Shown here: in pieces, positions 1 through 8,310 of the stretch
Layout of the letters: each line of letters begins with the position of its first letter
How positions within the stretch are numbered: position 1 is the stretch's first letter
Assembly: GCF_000378765.1 (NCBI RefSeq)
Contig: NZ_KB905342.1
Span: 310,001 to 374,000 of the forward strand
Direction: 5' to 3'
Length of the DNA stretch: 64,000 nt
Source of the DNA: Psychroflexus tropicus DSM 15496
GTDB taxonomy: Bacteria > Bacteroidota > Bacteroidia > Flavobacteriales > Flavobacteriaceae
Position numbers and translations under genes: made by a program
Notes under the pieces: generated by a model
Databases searched by the model: none
What the model was told of the DNA's origin: nothing
The model's input: the letters and a program-made list of their open reading frames with translations, nothing else

Positions 1-428
1 GTAGTTTTTTCAGTCAATTGGCCAGAAACGACGGATTAAGTTACGGGGTACAATTGAATATTCCGATTTTTAACGGCTTTGCGACGAGGAACTCTATAAA
101 ACGAGCAGAAGTTAACGTTAAAAGAGCAGAGTATCAATTGGAACAAGCCGAATTAGACTTAGAAGCAAATGTATATCAGGCTTATGTTGATGCGCAGGGA
201 GCAGCTAAATCATATGAAGCAGCTCAAAAGGCGGTAGAATCTCAACAACTTGCCTTTGAATATGCTCAGGAACGCTTTAATGTAGGGGTTTCTAATGCTT
301 TTGAACTGAGTCAATCAAAATTTAGATTAACCAATGCTGAAAACAGGTTGATCAATGCCAAATACGACTATATATTCAACCTTAAAGTCTTAGAATTATT
401 CTTTGGAATCAGGGTGGTAGAATACTAG
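1..428 (+). CDS. TolC family outer membrane efflux protein, C-terminal part
   Basis: This is the last ~141 codons of a gene that enters from the left edge; the frame is open from base 3 with no stop, so the TTG at 18 is not a real start. The segment has the TolC repeat pattern: a short strand ending in PIFNGF, followed by a long Ala/Gln/Glu-rich helix (about 70 residues of coiled coil), then a second helix and the closing LELFFGI motif seen at the end of many flavobacterial TolC proteins. In the family the trimer forms an outer-membrane channel plus periplasmic tunnel for tripartite export. The missing upstream part probably holds the signal peptide and first repeat; pump partners would be expected upstream. 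Confidence 0.88.
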   Translation, partial: SFFSQLARNDGLSYGVQLNIPIFNGFATRNSIKRAEVNVKRAEYQLEQAELDLEANVYQAYVDAQGAAKSYEAAQKAVESQQLAFEYAQERFNVGVSNAFELSQSKFRLTNAENRLINAKYDYIFNLKVLELFFGIRVVEY

Positions 429-493
429 TGTTTAAAGAATATAAAATACAACTCGAAACGTTTATTTAGACATCAAATAATATCTTTCGTATT

Positions 494-527
494 AAAATGT
501 TTGGCTTAAATTTGAGCCAAACATTTT
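494..527 (+). terminator. Rho-independent terminator after the TolC gene
   Basis: Perfect 13-bp stem (494-506 with 515-527) around an 8-nt loop, followed by TTTTCATTTTAT-like T-rich sequence. It lies 66 bp after the TolC stop and 39 bp before tsaB, so it separates the two transcription units. Confidence 0.75.
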
Positions 528-566
528 CATTTTATAAGCTAGAAATCATTAAAAAAGTCAATCATC

Positions 567-1226
567 TTGAGTATCATTCTTTGCATAGAAACCTCAACCA
601 CCAATTGCTCTATAAGCATTGGTAAAGACAATCAGGTCCTAGGCCTAAAAGAGGAAAACAGTAAAAGCTTTTCACATTCCGAGCAGCTTCATACTTTTAT
701 AAAAGAACTATTAGAACAACTTAGCCTATCAATGCAGGATCTGGATGCGATTTCGGTGAGTAAGGGTCCTGGATCTTACACAGGACTAAGGATAGGAGTT
801 TCTGCGGCAAAAGGGTTGGCTTATGCTTTAGATCTTCCACTAATTTCTGTTTCGACATTGGAATGCCTGGCAAGGCAAGTTCATATAAATGGAGGCTATA
901 TTGTCCCCATGTTAGATGCCAGGCGTATGGAAGTGTATTCTGAAGTATTTAAGGCGAACCAACATTCAAAAAGAGAAATACGAGCTGAAATACTCAACGA
1001 AGATTCCTTTAAAGAAGAATTAAAACAAACTCAGCTCCATTTTATTGGAACTGGTATAGAGAAATTTGAAGCCATTTGCAATCATCCTAATGCAGTTTTT
1101 CATAAAGAAAAACTTCCGTCTGCTAAAGAACAATTCTTTATAGCGAAACGGAAGTTTGAAAATAATGATTTTGAGGATGTGGCTTATTTTGAGCCCTTTT
1201 ACCTTAAAGATTTTGTGAGTCACTAA
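567..1226 (+). CDS. tsaB: tRNA threonylcarbamoyladenosine biosynthesis protein TsaB
   Basis: 219 residues, the usual length. The N-terminus CIETSTTNCSISIG is the phosphate-binding strand-turn of the ASKHA fold, and KGPGSYTGLRIGVSAAKGLA (residues ~66-85) is the family signature. TsaB dimerises with TsaD and with TsaE makes the t6A modification of ANN-decoding tRNAs from threonylcarbamoyl-AMP; TsaB is the scaffold paralogue without catalysis. The start used is TTG, since no ATG fits the conserved N-terminus. It ends 4 bp before the convergent MscS gene. The identification is firm; only the start codon is less sure. Confidence 0.95.
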   Translation: MSIILCIETSTTNCSISIGKDNQVLGLKEENSKSFSHSEQLHTFIKELLEQLSLSMQDLDAISVSKGPGSYTGLRIGVSAAKGLAYALDLPLISVSTLECLARQVHINGGYIVPMLDARRMEVYSEVFKANQHSKREIRAEILNEDSFKEELKQTQLHFIGTGIEKFEAICNHPNAVFHKEKLPSAKEQFFIAKRKFENNDFEDVAYFEPFYLKDFVSH

Positions 1227-1230
1227 GACT

Positions 1231-2073
1231 TTATTTTTCTTTGCTCATGTCAAATAAATGCACATCGCGTTGTGGGAATGGGAAGGATACTCCAGCATCT
1301 TCTAGCTCAACTTTTAGCTTTTCGATGGTATCGAAGTGTAAGCCCCAATAGTCTTCTTGCTTAGCCCAAAATCTTAATGAGAGATTTACAGAATTGTCTG
1401 CTAACTCAGACACAAAAACTACGGGTTCTGGATCTTGCAATGCACGTGAATCGGAATTGACGATATTGAGCAGTACTTCTCTTGCTTTCTTGATATCACT
1501 ATCGTATGAAATACCTACCGTCATGGCATTTTTACGTAAAGGCTCGTAAGAATAATTGGTCACCTTATTATTTGACAATTGACCATTGGGGATCACCACG
1601 CGTTGATTGTTAAAGGTGGTGAGATAGGTATAAAAAATACTGATTTCAGTTACAGTTCCAGACTCTCCCTGAGCATCAATAAAATCTCCCACTTTAAAGG
1701 GTTTGAGGATAATGATGAGAACTCCTCCCGCAAAATTGGACAAGGAACCCTGTAATGCTAAACCTATCGCTAAACCAGCTGCTGCTAAAATTGCCGCAAA
1801 GGAGGTTGTTTCCACTCCTAGCTTGGTAATAATCACAATAAATAAAATGATCTTAAGCACAACACTAAGTATGCTCAGGGCAAATCCTCTTACGCCAGAA
1901 TCAACCTCTCGTTTTTCCATCACTTTTCTTAGTCGACCAATGATCAATTTGATGACCCAGAGGCCAAGAATAAGAATGACCAACGCCGCTATGATGCTAG
2001 GCAGATAAGACAATAACTTATCTAAAAAATAATCGGCGTAAGCGCCAATACTGTCCACTGTAATGTCTTCCAT
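1231..2073 (-). CDS. Small-conductance mechanosensitive channel (MscS family)
   Basis: 280 residues with three N-terminal membrane segments (roughly 20-45, 60-85, 90-115) and a C-terminal cytoplasmic beta/alpha domain. The pore helix carries the Gly/Ala-packed pattern AAAGLAIGLALQGSLSNFAG (residues ~97-116), diagnostic for MscS, followed by KPFKVGDFI and the beta domain with VVIPNGQLSNN. The channel opens under membrane tension to release solutes during osmotic downshock. It is a single gene facing tsaB, with a ~40-bp leader before metG, which runs in the same direction. Which MscS subtype it is cannot be told from the sequence. Confidence 0.95.
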   Translation of the reverse strand: MEDITVDSIGAYADYFLDKLLSYLPSIIAALVILILGLWVIKLIIGRLRKVMEKREVDSGVRGFALSILSVVLKIILFIVIITKLGVETTSFAAILAAAGLAIGLALQGSLSNFAGGVLIIILKPFKVGDFIDAQGESGTVTEISIFYTYLTTFNNQRVVIPNGQLSNNKVTNYSYEPLRKNAMTVGISYDSDIKKAREVLLNIVNSDSRALQDPEPVVFVSELADNSVNLSLRFWAKQEDYWGLHFDTIEKLKVELEDAGVSFPFPQRDVHLFDMSKEK

Positions 2074-2112
2074 GATTATAAAGTTAATTTGTTAATACAC
2101 AAATATATAATA

Positions 2113-4182
2113 TTAATTTATTGCTGTACCATTATGTACGGAGTTATCGGTTTCAGGGTTTACAAAAGTCAACTTACCTGAAGCATCTTCAGTCATCAAA
2201 ATCATGCCTTCACTTAGGGTTCCTTTAAGCTTTATCGGTTTCAAGTTCACCACCACACTTACACGTTTACCGATCAGTTCTTCAGCCTTGTAATGCTCTG
2301 CTATACCAGAAACGATTGTTCTTTGATCAAGCCCAGTATCAACCGTAAATACCATCAACTTTTTAGTTTTGGCTTTTTTCTCAGCGGCGATAATGGTCCC
2401 AACTCTTAAATCAAGTTTGGAAAAGTCTTCAAAGGTCGCCTCTTCCTTTTGAGGCTCCAATTGGCTTTCTTCTTCTGAATTTAGTGCTTTGGAAGCTTCA
2501 AGCTTTTCGACTTGTTTTTCGATCTCATTATCTTCAATCTTGCTAAATAAAAATTCAGCTTTATGTATCTGATGACCTGAAGGAACTAATTCAACCAATT
2601 TAGAAATGTCTCCCCATAATACGTGGTGAGTGAATCCTTCAAAATTCAGCATGGTTTTAAGCTTTTGAGCCGTAAACGGCAGAAATGGCTCACTGATGAC
2701 GGCTAAAGCTCCAGCCACTTGAAGTGCGACGTACATAATCGTAGCTGTGCGCTGCGGGTCAGTTTTTTGAAGTTTCCACGGCTCAGCATCCGCTAAGTAT
2801 TTATTACCGAGTCTTGCTAAGTTCATCATCACGCCCTGAGCTTCACGGAAGCGGTATTTTTCTATCGAATCTGATATGCTTTGCGGGAAGGTTTTGATAT
2901 CCGCCAAAACCTTTAAATCAGTGTCGGTCAAGTCTGAGGCTTTTGGCACCACCCCTTTGTAATATTTATTGCTGAGCACCACAACTCTATTGATGAAGTT
3001 ACCGTAAATCGCTACGAGTTCACTATTGTTTCTGGTCTGGAAATCTTTCCAGGTAAAATCATTGTCCTTAGTTTCTGGGGCATTGGCAGTAAGGACGTAC
3101 CTCAAGACATCTTCTTTACCTTCAAAATCTTCTAAATACTCGTGTAACCATACCGCCCAGTTTTTGGAGGTAGAGAGTTTCCTACCTTCCAAATTTAAAA
3201 ATTCATTGGCCGGGACATTATCTGGCAGGATGTAACTGCCTTCTGCTTTCAGCATTACCGGAAAGATGATACAGTGAAACACAATATTATCTTTTCCAAT
3301 GAAATGAACCAGTTTGGTGTCTTCATCTTTCCAGTACGGCTCCCAGTCCTTCCCTTCTCGCTCGGCCCATTCTTTGGTTGAAGAGATATAACCTATAGGA
3401 GCGTCAAACCAAACGTAAAGTACTTTACCTTCACCACCTTCTACAGGCACGGGAATACCCCAATCCAGATCACGAGTAACCGCTCTGGCTCTTAAACCTT
3501 CATCGATCCAAGATTTACACTGTCCGTATACATTAGACTTCCAATCCTTTTTATGATCTTTTAGAATCCAGTCTTTTAAAAATCCGTCGTATTGATCTAA
3601 AGGTAAAAACCAGTGTTTGGTGGATTTTAAAGTAGGGACATCGCCAGTGATGGCCGATTTTGGATTGATTAAATCGGTCGCATTTAAAGATGAACCGCAT
3701 TTTTCACACTGGTCGCCGTAAGCTTCCTCATTGCGGCACTTCGGACAGGTCCCTGTCACAAAACGATCGGCTAGAAACTGATTAGCTTTCGCATCGTAGA
3801 GTTGTTCGGTGGTTTCTTCAATGAATTTGTCATTGTCGTACATATTTTGAAAAAACTCTGTCGCGGTCTCATGATGCACTTGAGCAGAAGTCCTGGAATA
3901 ATTATCGAACTGAATGCCGAAATCCTGGAAGGATTGCTTGATGATCGCGTTGTACTTATCGACTACATCCTGCGGACTCACCCCTTCTTTTTTAGCCTTT
4001 ATGGTGATGGGCACTCCATGTTCGTCGCTGCCACACACAAAGACGACATCTTCGCCTTTTAGTTTTAAATAGCGTGTATAAATATCTGCAGGAACATACA
4101 CTCCAGCCAAATGACCAATATGTATAGGTCCGTTGGTGTAAGGCAGTGCTGCCGTAATCGTATAGCGTTTAGGGGTTTTCAT
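2113..4182 (-). CDS. metG: Methionyl-tRNA synthetase
   Basis: 689 residues from the ATG at 4182; this start is preferred over an in-frame upstream codon because [18 protein letters not shown] is the standard family N-terminus. Class I features are visible: HIGH at residues 21-24, a zinc knuckle CPKC...CEKC (~147-163), the KMSKS-like motif KLSTSKNW (~335-342), an anticodon-binding helical domain, and a C-terminal EMAPII/Trbp111 tRNA-binding domain (~575-689, [14 protein letters not shown]). The tRNA-binding domain is joined by a charged Glu/Lys linker. The enzyme charges initiator and elongator tRNA-Met. It appears monocistronic, ahead of MscS. Confidence 0.97.
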   Translation of the reverse strand: MKTPKRYTITAALPYTNGPIHIGHLAGVYVPADIYTRYLKLKGEDVVFVCGSDEHGVPITIKAKKEGVSPQDVVDKYNAIIKQSFQDFGIQFDNYSRTSAQVHHETATEFFQNMYDNDKFIEETTEQLYDAKANQFLADRFVTGTCPKCRNEEAYGDQCEKCGSSLNATDLINPKSAITGDVPTLKSTKHWFLPLDQYDGFLKDWILKDHKKDWKSNVYGQCKSWIDEGLRARAVTRDLDWGIPVPVEGGEGKVLYVWFDAPIGYISSTKEWAEREGKDWEPYWKDEDTKLVHFIGKDNIVFHCIIFPVMLKAEGSYILPDNVPANEFLNLEGRKLSTSKNWAVWLHEYLEDFEGKEDVLRYVLTANAPETKDNDFTWKDFQTRNNSELVAIYGNFINRVVVLSNKYYKGVVPKASDLTDTDLKVLADIKTFPQSISDSIEKYRFREAQGVMMNLARLGNKYLADAEPWKLQKTDPQRTATIMYVALQVAGALAVISEPFLPFTAQKLKTMLNFEGFTHHVLWGDISKLVELVPSGHQIHKAEFLFSKIEDNEIEKQVEKLEASKALNSEEESQLEPQKEEATFEDFSKLDLRVGTIIAAEKKAKTKKLMVFTVDTGLDQRTIVSGIAEHYKAEELIGKRVSVVVNLKPIKLKGTLSEGMILMTEDASGKLTFVNPETDNSVHNGTAIN

Positions 4183-4315
4183 AACTTCAAAATTTCTAGA
4201 ACACAAATGTAATAAACGCTGCGTTATAGAAACCTTAGTTCAACCTATTAGTTAAAGTTGCATTTTTAATTTTATTAAAGTATTTTTAACCAAAATAATT
4301 ATAACCCTTTTTATT

Positions 4316-4876
4316 ATGAAATTTATCCAAAACACTTTATTGATTGTGTTATTATCAAGCGTTTTAATCTCTTGCAGCAGTGATGATGATCAGCCTACAT
4401 CAATTGAATCTAATAACTTTTTAAGAGTTGGAGATCAGGAATTTGAATTGAAATCTGGAGTCATACAAGACTACGGAGCTTTTCAAGATTTGTACAACTT
4501 TGACATTTTTTTATTCTCTTTAGATACAAGGATTGAAAATGGTGAAGTAGTTCCTGTTGATAATTCAGAAACTGTAACTTACCTTTATTTAGAGTTATTC
4601 ACAGATAATCCAGATGATCTCAATGTAGGTAGTTATAACTATAATGATTTCAGTGATAGAGGTAACTTTTCATACACTTTTTCAGAAACAGGAATTAATA
4701 TAGCCTTTGAAGGAGGAAATCAACAAGAAAGTTTTGTAGAAATTCAAAATGGAACTTTAGAAGTAATGAGCACTGGAACTACCTATGAGTTTGAGTTCAC
4801 AGGTACAGATGAGGAAAACAGATCTATTAGCATGTATTACAAAGGATCTTTAAATAATGTAGATTTTAGTGACTAA
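4316..4876 (+). CDS. Hypothetical lipoprotein
   Basis: 186 residues. A type II signal peptide ends in VLISCSSDDD, so the lipidated Cys is about residue 20; the SSDDD stretch after the Cys is typical of flavobacterial lipoproteins. The rest is acidic, rich in Asn, Asp, Thr and aromatic residues in alternating patterns, suggesting a beta-sandwich. No enzyme motif is seen and I do not recognise a family. It stands alone, divergent from metG, with its own terminator at 4922. It is likely an envelope protein of unknown role. Confidence 0.8.
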   Translation: MKFIQNTLLIVLLSSVLISCSSDDDQPTSIESNNFLRVGDQEFELKSGVIQDYGAFQDLYNFDIFLFSLDTRIENGEVVPVDNSETVTYLYLELFTDNPDDLNVGSYNYNDFSDRGNFSYTFSETGINIAFEGGNQQESFVEIQNGTLEVMSTGTTYEFEFTGTDEENRSISMYYKGSLNNVDFSD

Positions 4877-4921
4877 GATAAAAACATGGGCTTATCACTC
4901 TGAATTTTGATAAGAAGATCT

Positions 4922-4951
4922 AAGGCGGCAAAAGTATTTAGCCGCCTTTTT
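4922..4951 (+). terminator. Rho-independent terminator after the 4316 lipoprotein gene
   Basis: Stem AAGGCGGC (4922-4929) with GCCGCCTT (4941-4948), 11-nt loop, followed by six T in total. It sits 45 bp after the stop codon. Confidence 0.8.
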
Positions 4952-5012
4952 TATTTTATCAGCTCTATTTTACTTGTTCAATTTTTTTCAAAATTTTGAA
5001 AAGCTGTTTATA

Positions 5013-5211
5013 ATGAAGCTTACATACATAACACTGCTCTTCCCATTCTTATGGAAGCTTAGCCTATCTTGAAGTAGTTATAATGATCAACTAATAAATG
5101 AATTATCACAGAACACTCTAAAAATTAATCATAGGTGAAGGTGTTTTTGCCTCAGGATCTAAAGAAAATTTTTCAGCAGACATTCACTTAAGGATTGGAT
5201 TGGATTTGTAG
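5013..5211 (+). pseudogene. Possible relic of a secreted protein gene
   Basis: In the 540-bp spacer 4877-5416 there is an ATG at 5013 followed by a short signal-peptide-like hydrophobic reading (MKLTYITLLFPFLWKLSLS, then stop), and further on a 26-codon open segment at 5131-5208 ending in a stop, which reads IGEGVFASGSKENF and then SADIHLRIGLDL. The second part looks like the last strands of an outer-membrane or secreted protein. The two pieces are in different frames and may be ends of one deleted gene. This is inference from composition only; random open sequence is a fair alternative. Confidence 0.25.
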
Positions 5212-5240
5212 AAGTTTAGAGAATTATTTAATCCTCACAC

Positions 5241-5256
5241 TCCCGAAATTTCGGGA
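5241..5256. repeat. Perfect 16-bp palindrome in spacer
   Basis: TCCCGAAATTTCGGGA is its own reverse complement. It lies 31 bp before the larger 38-bp palindrome at 5287 in a gene-free spacer. It might be a protein-binding site or part of a dispersed intergenic repeat. No T-run follows, so it is not an obvious terminator. Confidence 0.5.
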
Positions 5257-5286
5257 TATTAAATACTAATAGAAATTGTATTTACA

Positions 5287-5324
5287 GACCTCACAGTCTC
5301 CAAAGCTTTGGGGACTGTGAGGTC
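5287..5324. repeat. 38-bp palindromic intergenic repeat, copy 1
   Basis: Two 19-bp arms running from GACCTCACAGTC to GACTGTGAGGTC pair with one mismatch (a G-U pair in RNA) and no loop. A second copy at 10209-10246 matches it at 36 of 38 positions. It lies 93 bp before the LD-carboxypeptidase gene. The form (short intergenic perfect hairpin, more than one copy) fits a REP-like dispersed element. Confidence 0.8.
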
Positions 5325-5416
5325 TTGTTTATTGCCAGATATCCTCATCTTAATCTTGGTTCAAGAATTAGCATGGATTTACAAGAATTAAGTATTTTAG
5401 TCAAACAAATTCAACA

Positions 5417-6313
5417 ATGATAATTCCTCCCCCATTACATAAAGGTGATAAAGTAGCCCTTATTGCTTCCGCCAGATCGATTTCAAAAGAAGATCTGCAG
5501 CCCGCCATTTCCCTTTTAAAGTCTTGGGATTTGCAACCGATTTTGGGGTCGAGCATAGGTTTACAAGCAAATCAATTCGCTGGAAGTGATGAGGAGCGCG
5601 CAGTAGATCTTCAAGAGCAAATCAATGATGCTAGCATCAAGGCCATTTGGTGCGCTAAAGGTGGCTATGGTTCTATACGGATATTAGATCTGGTTGATTT
5701 TTCGATGTTTAAATCACAACCTAAATGGCTAATTGGCTATTCGGATGTAACGGCGATTCACCTGCACCTGCAAAATTTAGGCATAGCCAGTCTCCATGCT
5801 CAGATGGCTTCAGCAATCGAAACCCGATCGGCTTCGACTTCAGAGGAACTAAAAGCCGTATTGTTTGGAGAAAAGCATCAAATTCAATATGCCTCCAGGC
5901 ACCCGAATCAGGTGAACGGCGAAGTGAAAGGAGTGGTCATCGGTGGAAACTTATCGGTATTGTATTCAGCAATAGGAAGCCACAGCATGCCAAGTTTTAA
6001 GAATAAAATTCTATTCCTCGAAGATTTAGACGAGTACCTCTATCACATCGACAGAATGATGCAGAACCTTAAACGCAGTGGCCTGATAGGCCAAATCTCA
6101 GGCTTGATTGTGGGAGGAATGACCGCTATGAATGATAATGAAACTCCCTTTGGCAAAACTGCTGAAGAGATCATATTTGAAGTGGTGAAAGATCTCAACA
6201 TTCCTGTGGCTTTCAATTTTCCAGCGGGTCATGTCGAGACAAATTTACCTTTGATATTTGGGAAAACGGCTCATCTTAGTGTAACTTCAGAACTAGTAAA
6301 CCTGTCTTACTAA
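5417..6313 (+). CDS. LD-carboxypeptidase (S66 family muramoyltetrapeptide carboxypeptidase)
   Basis: 298 residues, normal for the family. The N-terminus PPPLHKGDKVALIASARSIS is typical. The nucleophile elbow is GYSDVTAIHLHL (Ser ~ residue 112), the Glu of the triad lies in LFLEDLDEYLYHIDRM (~200-215), and the His in PAGHVETNLPLIFG (~275). In the family the enzyme removes the terminal D-Ala from murein tetrapeptides during cell-wall recycling, in the cytoplasm; no signal peptide is seen. It is followed by YraN only 2 bp downstream, so the two are surely cotranscribed. Confidence 0.94.
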   Translation: MIIPPPLHKGDKVALIASARSISKEDLQPAISLLKSWDLQPILGSSIGLQANQFAGSDEERAVDLQEQINDASIKAIWCAKGGYGSIRILDLVDFSMFKSQPKWLIGYSDVTAIHLHLQNLGIASLHAQMASAIETRSASTSEELKAVLFGEKHQIQYASRHPNQVNGEVKGVVIGGNLSVLYSAIGSHSMPSFKNKILFLEDLDEYLYHIDRMMQNLKRSGLIGQISGLIVGGMTAMNDNETPFGKTAEEIIFEVVKDLNIPVAFNFPAGHVETNLPLIFGKTAHLSVTSELVNLSY

Positions 6314-6315
6314 CT

Positions 6316-6678
6316 ATGGCTCAGCATAACGAATTAGGCAAAAGCGGCGAAAAAGAGGCGGTCAATTTCCTTAGAAATAAGGGCTATGAGATTCTGGAAA
6401 CCAATTTTGTTTACGATAAAGCAGAAGTCGATATTATCGCCAAAACGGCTGACAGGTTGGTGGTGGTAGAAGTCAAAACTCGTAGCACGCCAGACTTTGG
6501 CGATCCTCAGGAGTTTGTGAAACCCGCCCAGATTAAACGTCTAGTCAAAGCTATAGATTATTACATCAATGAAAAGGATATCGATCTGGAAGTGCGATTT
6601 GATATTGTCGCCATTATTAAAAATAAATTAGGAAAACGTATAGAACATCTTGAAGATGCTTTTTATTACTTTGAATAA
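6316..6678 (+). CDS. YraN family protein (UPF0102, endonuclease-like fold)
   Basis: 120 residues. The order GEKEAVNFL, then AEVDIIAKTADRLVVVEVKT, shows the Asp and the E-x-K of a PD-(D/E)xK nuclease core, which is how the UPF0102 family is classified. The C-terminal helix with KIKRLVKAIDYYI-like residues completes the fold. A nuclease or Holliday-junction-related activity is suspected for the family but not settled. It starts 3 bp after the carboxypeptidase and is followed after 11 bp by a pirin gene, so it is the middle of a small operon. Confidence 0.93.
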   Translation: MAQHNELGKSGEKEAVNFLRNKGYEILETNFVYDKAEVDIIAKTADRLVVVEVKTRSTPDFGDPQEFVKPAQIKRLVKAIDYYINEKDIDLEVRFDIVAIIKNKLGKRIEHLEDAFYYFE

Positions 6679-6689
6679 ACTTTAGGATT

Positions 6690-7703
6690 ATGAGCAAGCC
6701 GATTATAAAAATCAAAGAACTCGGATTTCACTGGGAAACCAAAGATCCGTTTATGTTTTGTGCCTTTCATCAGGATCAGTACCCAAAGGGTGAAGCCCAT
6801 TTAGGACCCTCCAAAGAAGCTCTAAAGGGTAGATTTCTCGGTAATGACTTCCAGAAAAAAGACGGCTGGCGAATGTATCACGGGCAGGAAGTGCCTGGGT
6901 TCCCCTACCATCCCCACGCAGGCTTTGAAACCATTACTCTGGTAGAACAAGGCTATGCCGATCATTCGGATTCCATGGGCGCCAAAGGCCGATTTGGTCA
7001 GGGAGATGCCCAATGGATGACCGCAGGAAAGGGTGTGCTACACTCCGAAATGTTTCCGCTAGTCAATCAAGACAAAGAAAATCCCTTGCTGCTGTTTCAG
7101 ATCTGGTTGAACTTACCCAAGCGCTCCAAAAAAGTAGAGCCGCATTATAAGATGCTATGGCATGAGGAGATTCCGATTGTTGAAGAGAAGGATGAACATG
7201 GAAACCTAGCTAAAATCAAAGTGATTGCAGGACAGTATAAATCTCAAAGCGCTTTGGATCCTACCCCGGACTCACTGGCTGCCGAAGATGAAAACGACAT
7301 TCAAGTCTGGCGCATTACCTTGGAAGCAGGTGCAGGATTCACTTTACCTGCAGGCCATACAGAAAGTAACCGCGTCTTGTTTTTCTATGAAGGTGACGAA
7401 TTGAAAACAGAGGGTTTCGAGATTCCTTCAGGACACTCCTTGGATTTAGATGCCTCACAAGAATTGAAGATCACTAATGGCAATAAAAAGGCTGAATTAC
7501 TTTTATTACAGGGCAAACCCATCAATGAACCTGTAGTGCAGCAAGGCCCTTTTGTCGCCAATTCACGTGAAGAGATGAGTGAAATCATCAGCGAGTATCA
7601 GCGTACACAGTTTGGTGGCTGGCCCTGGCCTAAAGCGGAGTTTACCCACGGTGATCAAGGACGGTTTGCTTTGTTTGCAGACGGAAAGCTGGTAGAGAAA
7701 TAG
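6690..7703 (+). CDS. Pirin family protein
   Basis: 337 residues, a bicupin. The metal-binding part of the N-terminal cupin is visible: HPHAGFETITLVEQGYADHSDSMG is the pirin signature (split here: HPHAGFETITL, then ADHSDSMGAKG), followed by GKGVLHSEM with the third His and the Glu. The second cupin (residues ~190-270) is degenerate, as usual. Pirins bind Fe; some are quercetinases, others regulators, so the substrate is unknown. Third gene of the operon beginning at 5417. It is longer than minimal pirins (~290) by a C-terminal tail with GGWPWPKAEFTHGDQGRFA. Confidence 0.93.
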   Translation: MSKPIIKIKELGFHWETKDPFMFCAFHQDQYPKGEAHLGPSKEALKGRFLGNDFQKKDGWRMYHGQEVPGFPYHPHAGFETITLVEQGYADHSDSMGAKGRFGQGDAQWMTAGKGVLHSEMFPLVNQDKENPLLLFQIWLNLPKRSKKVEPHYKMLWHEEIPIVEEKDEHGNLAKIKVIAGQYKSQSALDPTPDSLAAEDENDIQVWRITLEAGAGFTLPAGHTESNRVLFFYEGDELKTEGFEIPSGHSLDLDASQELKITNGNKKAELLLLQGKPINEPVVQQGPFVANSREEMSEIISEYQRTQFGGWPWPKAEFTHGDQGRFALFADGKLVEK

Positions 7704-7730
7704 TATGACTTTTAGTTTGAGAAACTGATT

Positions 7731-8129
7731 ATGAAAAAATTCATCCTAGTTTTATTTATTGGTTTTAGTCTCTCCTCTTGTGCAGAACTCTTCCTGGACG
7801 ATGACATCAATTATCCTGAAAGCGATGAGCCTATCACTTCTTTTGAAATCAATGTGGGCAATAATCCACTGGGTGGGAATAATATTGTGGAGTCAAGCTT
7901 GGGCACTTTTAACATAAACCAAAGTGCAAGCTTTAAGTTACAAGCACAGCATTACCAAATCAGTAGAATTGAACGCAATCAAGACACTGGAGAAATTACT
8001 TATCTGTATCAACCGGAAAATGGTTATGTAGGTGAGGATTATGTAGAGATTTTAGCACCAACCGATCGAAATGGCAATCCAATTTTTGAAACCAAGGTGT
8101 ATGAGTTTCAGATTAATGTAGGGCAGTAA
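7731..8129 (+). CDS. Hypothetical lipoprotein
   Basis: 132 residues with a signal peptide ending LSSCAELFLDDD, giving a lipidated Cys near residue 17. After it comes an acidic spacer and a domain with VGEDYVEILAPTDRNGNP, which resembles an immunoglobulin-like or cadherin-type strand pattern. No catalytic residues stand out. It lies 27 bp after the pirin gene and may be in the same transcript. Function unknown. Confidence 0.78.
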   Translation: MKKFILVLFIGFSLSSCAELFLDDDINYPESDEPITSFEINVGNNPLGGNNIVESSLGTFNINQSASFKLQAQHYQISRIERNQDTGEITYLYQPENGYVGEDYVEILAPTDRNGNPIFETKVYEFQINVGQ

Positions 8130-8153
8130 AAACCCACTCAAAATCTTAATATT

Positions 8154-8274
8154 TGTCATTTCAAGCGGAGTCGATAAACCTAAATTATTGAAATTAAAGA
8201 TATTTCGACTACGCCTGCTTTTGCCGTCAGGCAGGCCTGCCCGACTAAGTCATTCAGGCGGGCTCAATATGACA
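8154..8274. repeat. Dispersed flavobacterial-type intergenic element with inverted ends
   Basis: The 181-bp spacer before glnS is filled by a sequence starting TGTCATTTCAAGCGGAGTCG and ending in ATGACA, so TGTCAT/ATGACA form inverted ends. Inside are complementary pieces (GAGTCGA-like and TTTCGACTACGC) and a GC-rich hairpin GCCTGC...GCAGGC at ~8213-8236. Elements opening TGTCATTTCGAG are common in intergenic DNA of Flavobacteriia. A partial relative is found at 50366. Confidence 0.6.
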
Positions 8275-8310
8275 TTCTTCGGTTTATAATATTTTAAGTC
8301 AGCTTCTTGA